NCBI GenBank assembly: GCA_037951105.1
Contig: JBAMJV010003243.1
Location: 31,034-95,033 of the forward strand
Direction of reading: 5' to 3'
Source of the DNA: Echinarachnius parma
Taxonomy: Eukaryota > Echinodermata > Echinoidea > Clypeasteroida > Echinarachniidae
DNA: 64,000 bases
Made by a program: the position numbers and the translations under genes. The number at the start of each line of letters is the position of its first letter. The first letter of the stretch is position 1. The notes beneath the pieces are model-generated. The model worked only from the letters and a program-made list of their open reading frames with translations, was not told the DNA's origin and searched no databases. Positions 27,801-35,000 of the stretch are shown here, piece by piece.

Positions 27801-30800
27801 AGTAAGCATTGTGTGATAGACACTACCTTACACACTCATTGTGTAAGAATTACGGAACACCATCACATCCAACACCAATTACCATTTCAGTTATATTCTG
27901 CTCCGATATAGATACATTCTATGTTATACAGTTTGAATTTGTTACAATGAGAAGTGTCCAGCGTTGCATTTAACACCAAGTACAAACACATATGTCTCGT
28001 AGTCATACCTTACCTGCAGGAAAGAACACACTCATCCACAGTGTGAAAACCAACTCACTCTGTGACCACACTGTGAACACACTGTGAGGGCACTATCGCC
28101 ACAGTGTGAAATAGCCTGCGCTCACAGTGTGTAAAAAGGTGCGCTCACACTGTGTATCTCAGCAATTATGGTCCACACTGTGAAACACAGTGTATTCACT
28201 CTGTGTTCACACTGTGGATGAGTGTGTTCTTTCCGGCAGGGTCTCTTGCTTATTCAATGAAAGACATCGTAAAAAAGGAGGAGGTGTAGAAATGTTATTA
28301 AATGATAAAATGAAATATAAACAACGTAATGACTTGGATGTAAAGTACATTATGTGTTTTGAGTCCATGTCTATAGAAATTGAAAAAGTTAAGAAAATAT
28401 ATTGATTGGTGTTATTTATCGGCCTCCAAACCAAACAGTGCAATAATTTTTGGCTATTTTAGAAGATATTTTTAATATTATACATAAGGAAAAAAAGATA
28501 TTTATTTGATGGGTGATTTTAATATAACTTTATTTGATATTAATTCTTGCCAATCTGTCACTTTTTAGATTTATTAATGATACATTTTGTATACCCTATG
28601 ATCCATTGTCCAACTCGAATCACTGATATGTCGTGTACATTAATAGATAATATATTTACAAATAATTTAGAAGAGTCATGGTCTGGAACTATTTTAAGTG
28701 GCATAAGTGATAATTTGCCAGTATTTTTAATTAATGAAAACAGTGTGTAAAAAATGTAAGTAATTCTTATTTTAAACGTGATATGAATGATGCAAATATT
28801 AAGAAATTTATGCAATTAATTTTAAATTCAGATTGGTCTGTGTTTTCTGGTGATCTAAATTATAGTTATGAATGTTTTATAAGACAATATACTCGCATCT
28901 TTAATCAATGCTTTCCTTTGAAACAATATGTAAGTATATAAGTACAATAATTGATGGTTTAGTAAAGAGTTGCATAAAATGTGTAAAAAGAAGTGTAAGT
29001 TATATAAGAAATACTTCAGAAAACGAACGGATTATAGGAAAGAGAAATACAATAAGTATCGAAATATGGTGAATGATAGAATTAAGAATATTAAAACTGT
29101 ATATTTTAAAATCAAATTCAAAAATGCATCAGGAAATATTATAAAAACATGGAAATTGATAAATGAACGCTTTGGGAAGAATACTAGTAAGAATAATTTG
29201 CCTGATTTTGTAATGTGTAATGAACAACTTGTACATGATAAGGCTGAAATATGCTCTGTTTTTAATGATTGTTTTTGTTAATATTGGACCAAGCTTGACT
29301 GATGATTTGGGTAATTATATTGTTGATGAAGAAATTGTAAATAAGTTAAAGAATAATAAAAGTTTTGGTTATGATGATGTAAGTGTTGATTTATTGAAAA
29401 GGGTTATTTATGTTATATCTCACCCATTAAGTGTAATATTTAATATTTCTCTGAGTAAGGGTATTGTATCAGAAAAGTTAAACATTCCAAAGTTATTCCT
29501 ATTTTTTTTAAAGGCTCAAAAGAAAATGTTACAAACTATCGGCCAATATCTTTACTTCCTGTATTTTCAATTTTTTTTAGGGAGAGCCGTTTATAATCGC
29601 CTTTTTATGTTTTTGACCAATTGCAATATCATTTCTGAACAGCAATATGGTTTTAGACCTGGGCACTCCACATCTAATGCAATAATGCACTTTACTTATT
29701 ATGTTTTACAAACGTTTGAAAACAATGACATCTTATTTTCCTTGTTCTTCATGTTTTTAGACTTGAGTAAAGCGTTTGACACTCTAGACCATGACATTTT
29801 GTTAAACATTATTATGGTATACGTGGAGTCATTTTACAATGGTTTAAGAGTTATTTAGGCAATAGAACTCAATTTGTACAAATAAATAATGTCAAGTCTG
29901 ATAAAAAAAATACTTAGATGTGGTGTGCCACAAGGGTCCATCCTTGGACCTCTCTTATCATTTATGTTAATTAAATGTGCAATATTACTGACAAGCTCAA
30001 ACTAATTTTATTTGCTGATGATACAACTGTTTTTATGTCTCATTCTGATCTTCAGGTTTAACAAAATGTGTTTCATCAGGAAATGTTAAAACTGTTTAAT
30101 TGGTTTTTAAATAAAACAAAGTTTATGTTTTTTACAAATAGAAATATTGATTTTGATAATGTTAATTTAAGAGTAAATGATTATTGTTTTGAACGTGTAA
30201 ATAGTTTGAAGTTTTTAGGCGTTTTAATAAATCATAAATTTAAATGGTATGAGCATGTCAATGCAGTGTGCAATAAAATTGCCAAAAATATGGGTGTTTT
30301 ATATAAAGTTCAATTTTATCCTTTAAATATTTTTAAAATGTTATATCATGTTTTGATAACGCCATATTTGAATTATTGTATTAGTGTATGGGCAAATTTT
30401 AACAAAAGTGATATGGAAAGGCTACTTAAACTTCAGAAGAAAGCAATACGCATTATTACTCATTCGCAATATTATGCTCATTCCAATCCTTTATTTTATG
30501 AACTTCGAATATTGAATGTAAATGATATGGGAAGTCACTGAACCGAGACGGGGGGCGATACAAGCTACCGAATGTCTACGACCCGATGATCGATCGTTAC
30601 GTCACGAAAGGTCAAGTCGGGTCACATCGAAAATTTCGGAGGTAAATATTTGTATTGTGATCAAAAGTTTAAAATAGATTTCATATTAAATACCAATACA
30701 GATGAACTTTCACAGTGATATGGGAAATTGTTATATTGCCGTTTTAATGTTTTTTATGTTATAATAGATTATTGCCAACATTTGTATTAACATGCTTTGA

Positions 30801-31970
30801 TTTGAATCTCGATGTGCACAATTACAATACTAGAAATGCCTCAAATTACCATCTTCCTAAAATACGAACTACATGTATGAAAAACTCTTTCTTTTTGAAT
30901 GGTCCAAATATATGAAATAGTATAACTCCTGAAATCAAAACAATCAAAACTCTCAATCTTAAAAAAAAAAATATTAACAATTCTTATTAAATAACTATGG
31001 TAATCAGTAAAGGCAATTTTTACCCTCAAGTAACTTAGTGTGTTTCTATCGTACGTTTTGTCCTTTTATTATGTGTATCAGGGGTAGACTTCATGTAAGG
31101 AATTCCCTCCTTTCTGCCTACTCCAAACACTCCCATAATCTATATTATGTTGTATTATTTGTATTTTCTTTTTCATTTTTACTTTTACTTTTACTATGTA
31201 ATGTCACTTAGCCTGTAATGTATATTGTACATTGTAATGTTTTTTATGAAGAGTGTTAATAAAATTTGTATTTGAATGTACATTTGTAGTGTCATTGCAG
31301 TATTGTGTTTATTATACGTTAATAATGCAAAGTGTATACGATACAACTTGTATACTGAACTGATGATAATAATATTACTAATTATAAAACTGATTTAAAG
31401 ATATGCTTGAGTAATGGTCGAAGTTTGTAAACTTGCAAATGCACTTGCCGTACAGTCTTGAATTTGAACAAAAAATATTGCTAAAATACCAGATTAAACA
31501 GTTATAGTTTCATATTTTGTTATATATATTGGTCAAAGTCGAAAATGAAAGTAAAATTCAAGATGAAACGAACATATCGGGGCGCGAGCAGAACGTTGCC
31601 GTCCAGCCCTTACCTAGCCAGACTGTTGGCGATCCATTTCAATGGCTCACTGCATGTTTAATACGCCTCGACCGGCTGCGGCCTCGGCTGAACAACGTTT
31701 AACCAGGCGATGCGGACGAAAACAAATATAAAACCAGATTTCACAAGGATGCGATCTCTTGGAGGGAAGAATTATTCTTATTCAGATATCCTGACTATTT
31801 TTACTCTCACATGTTTTCAAATTGAAGCGAAAACCTCACAACTAAATAATATTCAGGATGAACTAATACTAACGTATAGGTTTAGAAATAATGATGTTAG
31901 GACTACTATTACTAATACTACTTGTACTATTACTACTACTATTACAACTACTGTACTACTGTACTACTAC

Positions 31971-32023
<53 letters not shown>

Positions 32024-35000
32024 TTACTACTACTATTACAACTACTGTACTACTGTACTACGACTACAACTACTACAACTACTGGAACTAGTGATGTAAA
32101 AATAAAACAATAATGATAATAATACAAACAATACCTATCTAATACCTATCTATCTAATAGACATTAAATGCAATAACATATACAGCCGCCACGAATCTAA
32201 AAACAGGGGGGGGAGGGGGGGGGGGGGTGTCCCTTGCCAAAATTATTCAAGGCCGAGACCGAGACCTCTGGTTTAGTTGAGCTAGAGGGGGGTGGGGGGG
32301 GGGGGGGGGTCCGTCTATCGCCAACAATTTAACGGGGCCGTCGTCAACAAGACCGATCATTGTCCAAGACCATTGGTTTAGATAGCCGAGATCGTAAGAA
32401 AGTGGACCTTTCTGAGTTTGGGGTGTGCGTGACCCAGCGCACCGCCCTTGGTACCATGACTGACCTGTAATGGCAGTTTAAATCATTTGTCAAGTACAAA
32501 ACAGTTTCCACAAACGTCATCGCACAATGATAATTACGTATGATGTACACGGGACATAATAAGCGACTGTGTATAGACACCCAACGATGTACATTTTGAC
32601 CTATGTGACCCTTTGTGTCCCACAGAGATGTCAACTTTTCTAAAATAAAACAACATTTTGTCCTAACCTGAATCCATTGATTTGCGTCTGTGACACCGGC
32701 GGACCATGCTCCCCTCTCGTTACCGACACGAACTGCATTTAACCGGCCCCGTCTGGCTCCGTAATCCGCACCCCACTCGCTAGAGGCACTCAGACTCGAA
32801 TCAGGGATGGTATTTGACTCAAGTCCAAGTGGAGCCACTTGCAAAGATTGTGTAGTAGTAGTAGCTGTCTGTTGCGAAGCCCGAATGCCCGACTGCCATT
32901 CCATGAATCCTGCTTGTAAAGGTGGTAAGAATATGTAAGACATATTTAATTAGCGATAGTAATGTGCTCAATACCAGTGAAAGTTTTAATACTTTTAACC
33001 AGAAGATCGTCTTTCAAAGAAAGGGCATAATATGTGAAACAAATTAACAAAATGATAACACAAATACAAAATTTACCTTTCATAAAGGTACAATAAAGAA
33101 AAAATACCTTGCCGTACAATGAAGTAAAAATAAAAGTCTGAAAGATCCAGCGAATCGTGATTAAACTGCAATATGGGAAACGTGGTTACTATGAAAACAA
33201 ATTACAGTTACAGTTCAAGAATGGAAGTTACAGTTCAAGAAGGAAAACAATATCTTTTAAAAACAAACATAATCTCGTTTCAAGTCTTACATTTTGTTGA
33301 AGGTTATTAAATAATTGCGATGCTAGATAAATCGTACTATTTTTTACAAAAGTTTGTATGGTATTTGAGTGTTTCTTAGTCCATACGTGAATACTTTATA
33401 GTTAATTTCAAATGAAAGAGTGTCGGGCAATAAATTATTTAGAAGCTTAAAAAAAGAATAACAAGGTCTTTCTTTACTTTTGCGGATAAACATAAAACTC
33501 ATGCATTTGGAACACCCTTTTCTACTAATAGGCGGAGGGTCAAAGTCGAAAAAGTGACTTACGGTTGCCAGATCTCCAAAACAATTTAACCCTAAAAAGG
33601 CCGGGGGGCCATATAATGCCCCCCCCCCTTCTCCGCGATATTTTGTATTGCTCCAAAACGCGGTAAGATGACGCGCCGCTGCTTGGTGACTTTTTTCTTT
33701 TTTCTTTGGGGTCTTGCGCATATTTTAAAACAAACATTTTGAAAATCGGACCTACCGTTACGAAGTCACGTGACCTTTTGTATATGCATGTCAGCCCGAA
33801 CATTGCTCAATTTCGTGATTTGTGTACAAAACATTATGGAAATATCAGTTTTCGTAAAACGAGGTATATCATTGGTTATTTGATCTTGTTTACATTTTAT
33901 ATGTTTGTTTTGGGGTTCAAAATAGTTGAATTATAGTTAGAAATAAAAAAAAATAAAACAATAAAATACGTAAGTAAAAAAAACACAAAGAAATACATAA
34001 GAAATTATAAAAACAATAGAAAACATAAGGAAGAACCAGGCTCTTCCAAATTTTGTTGTCATATTATTATTCTAAATGCTCTAAAGAATATATGTAGTGA
34101 AAACCAGAGTTTAATTATGAAGAATATATGATTTATGGGTAAAAATATGAATGTTATGACCTTATTTACATAAATTACCATAAATATGCAAATTAATGAT
34201 TTTTTCAAAAAATTAAAATTACCATTGTATTTTATACACTTCACTTATCATGCGTGCAATTTTTCACGGTGATCGGCCGCTCCACGGCCGAGATCTTAGG
34301 GGGGAGGGGCCATAATGGCCCCCCCCCCCTCCCCCGGCCTGCTGAAGACCTCAAATAGCCCGGCCTTTTTAGGGTTAAACCAATTTCATTTGTAAGTGTA
34401 TTTAATGAAAACAAATAATCCAGAGGTCTAGCTACCTCAACAAACGTATTGCAAACACCTCCAAATCCAAGATGCCATCCAAGATAGCAGCCATTTTGAC
34501 TTGCTATATTTAATTGGCGAAATTTATTGAACAGCACCTAAAATCAGCTTGATTTAGGTGTCATATTAAAGCAAATTAATTTTCCTACAATTTTGTACTA
34601 AACCACATAGGCTACTGAATTATAAGTACCTCCTTTAACCCTAATCCCATTGGGTTATTTTGGGGACTTGAGTCAACTGGGGGGGGAGGGGGGGGGGGGG
34701 GGGTGACATTTTGGCACCCCCCCCCCCCCCCTCAAATCTCGGCAACGAATGGACCGATTGACTTGAAAATTGGAACATACGTAAAACAAGAATTTTGAAT
34801 ATGCACATTTTTGACGAATTCGGGGGAAAATTGGGATTTTCATCTAAAATGAAGAGAAATTACAGGATTTCTTCAGGTTTTCTGTAAAAATACTTTCAAA
34901 TGATGTAATTCATCATATCCATGTTTTTTATGGTGTTAAAATATATCACTAATTTGCATAAAGTATGCAAATATGCAAATTAGTATTCCCGGATTTACCC

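Noticed and set aside
28013..28240. CACACTGTG units as a CRISPR array
   Set aside because: Spacers are irregular, units occur in both orientations, and the context is eukaryotic with MITE ends.
31891..32113. Poly-Thr/Leu frames
   Set aside because: They are translations of the (ACT)n microsatellite.
34635..34660. TTAACCCTAATCCC as telomere-like repeat
   Set aside because: It is not tandem and is the terminal inverted repeat of a piggyBac-like MITE.
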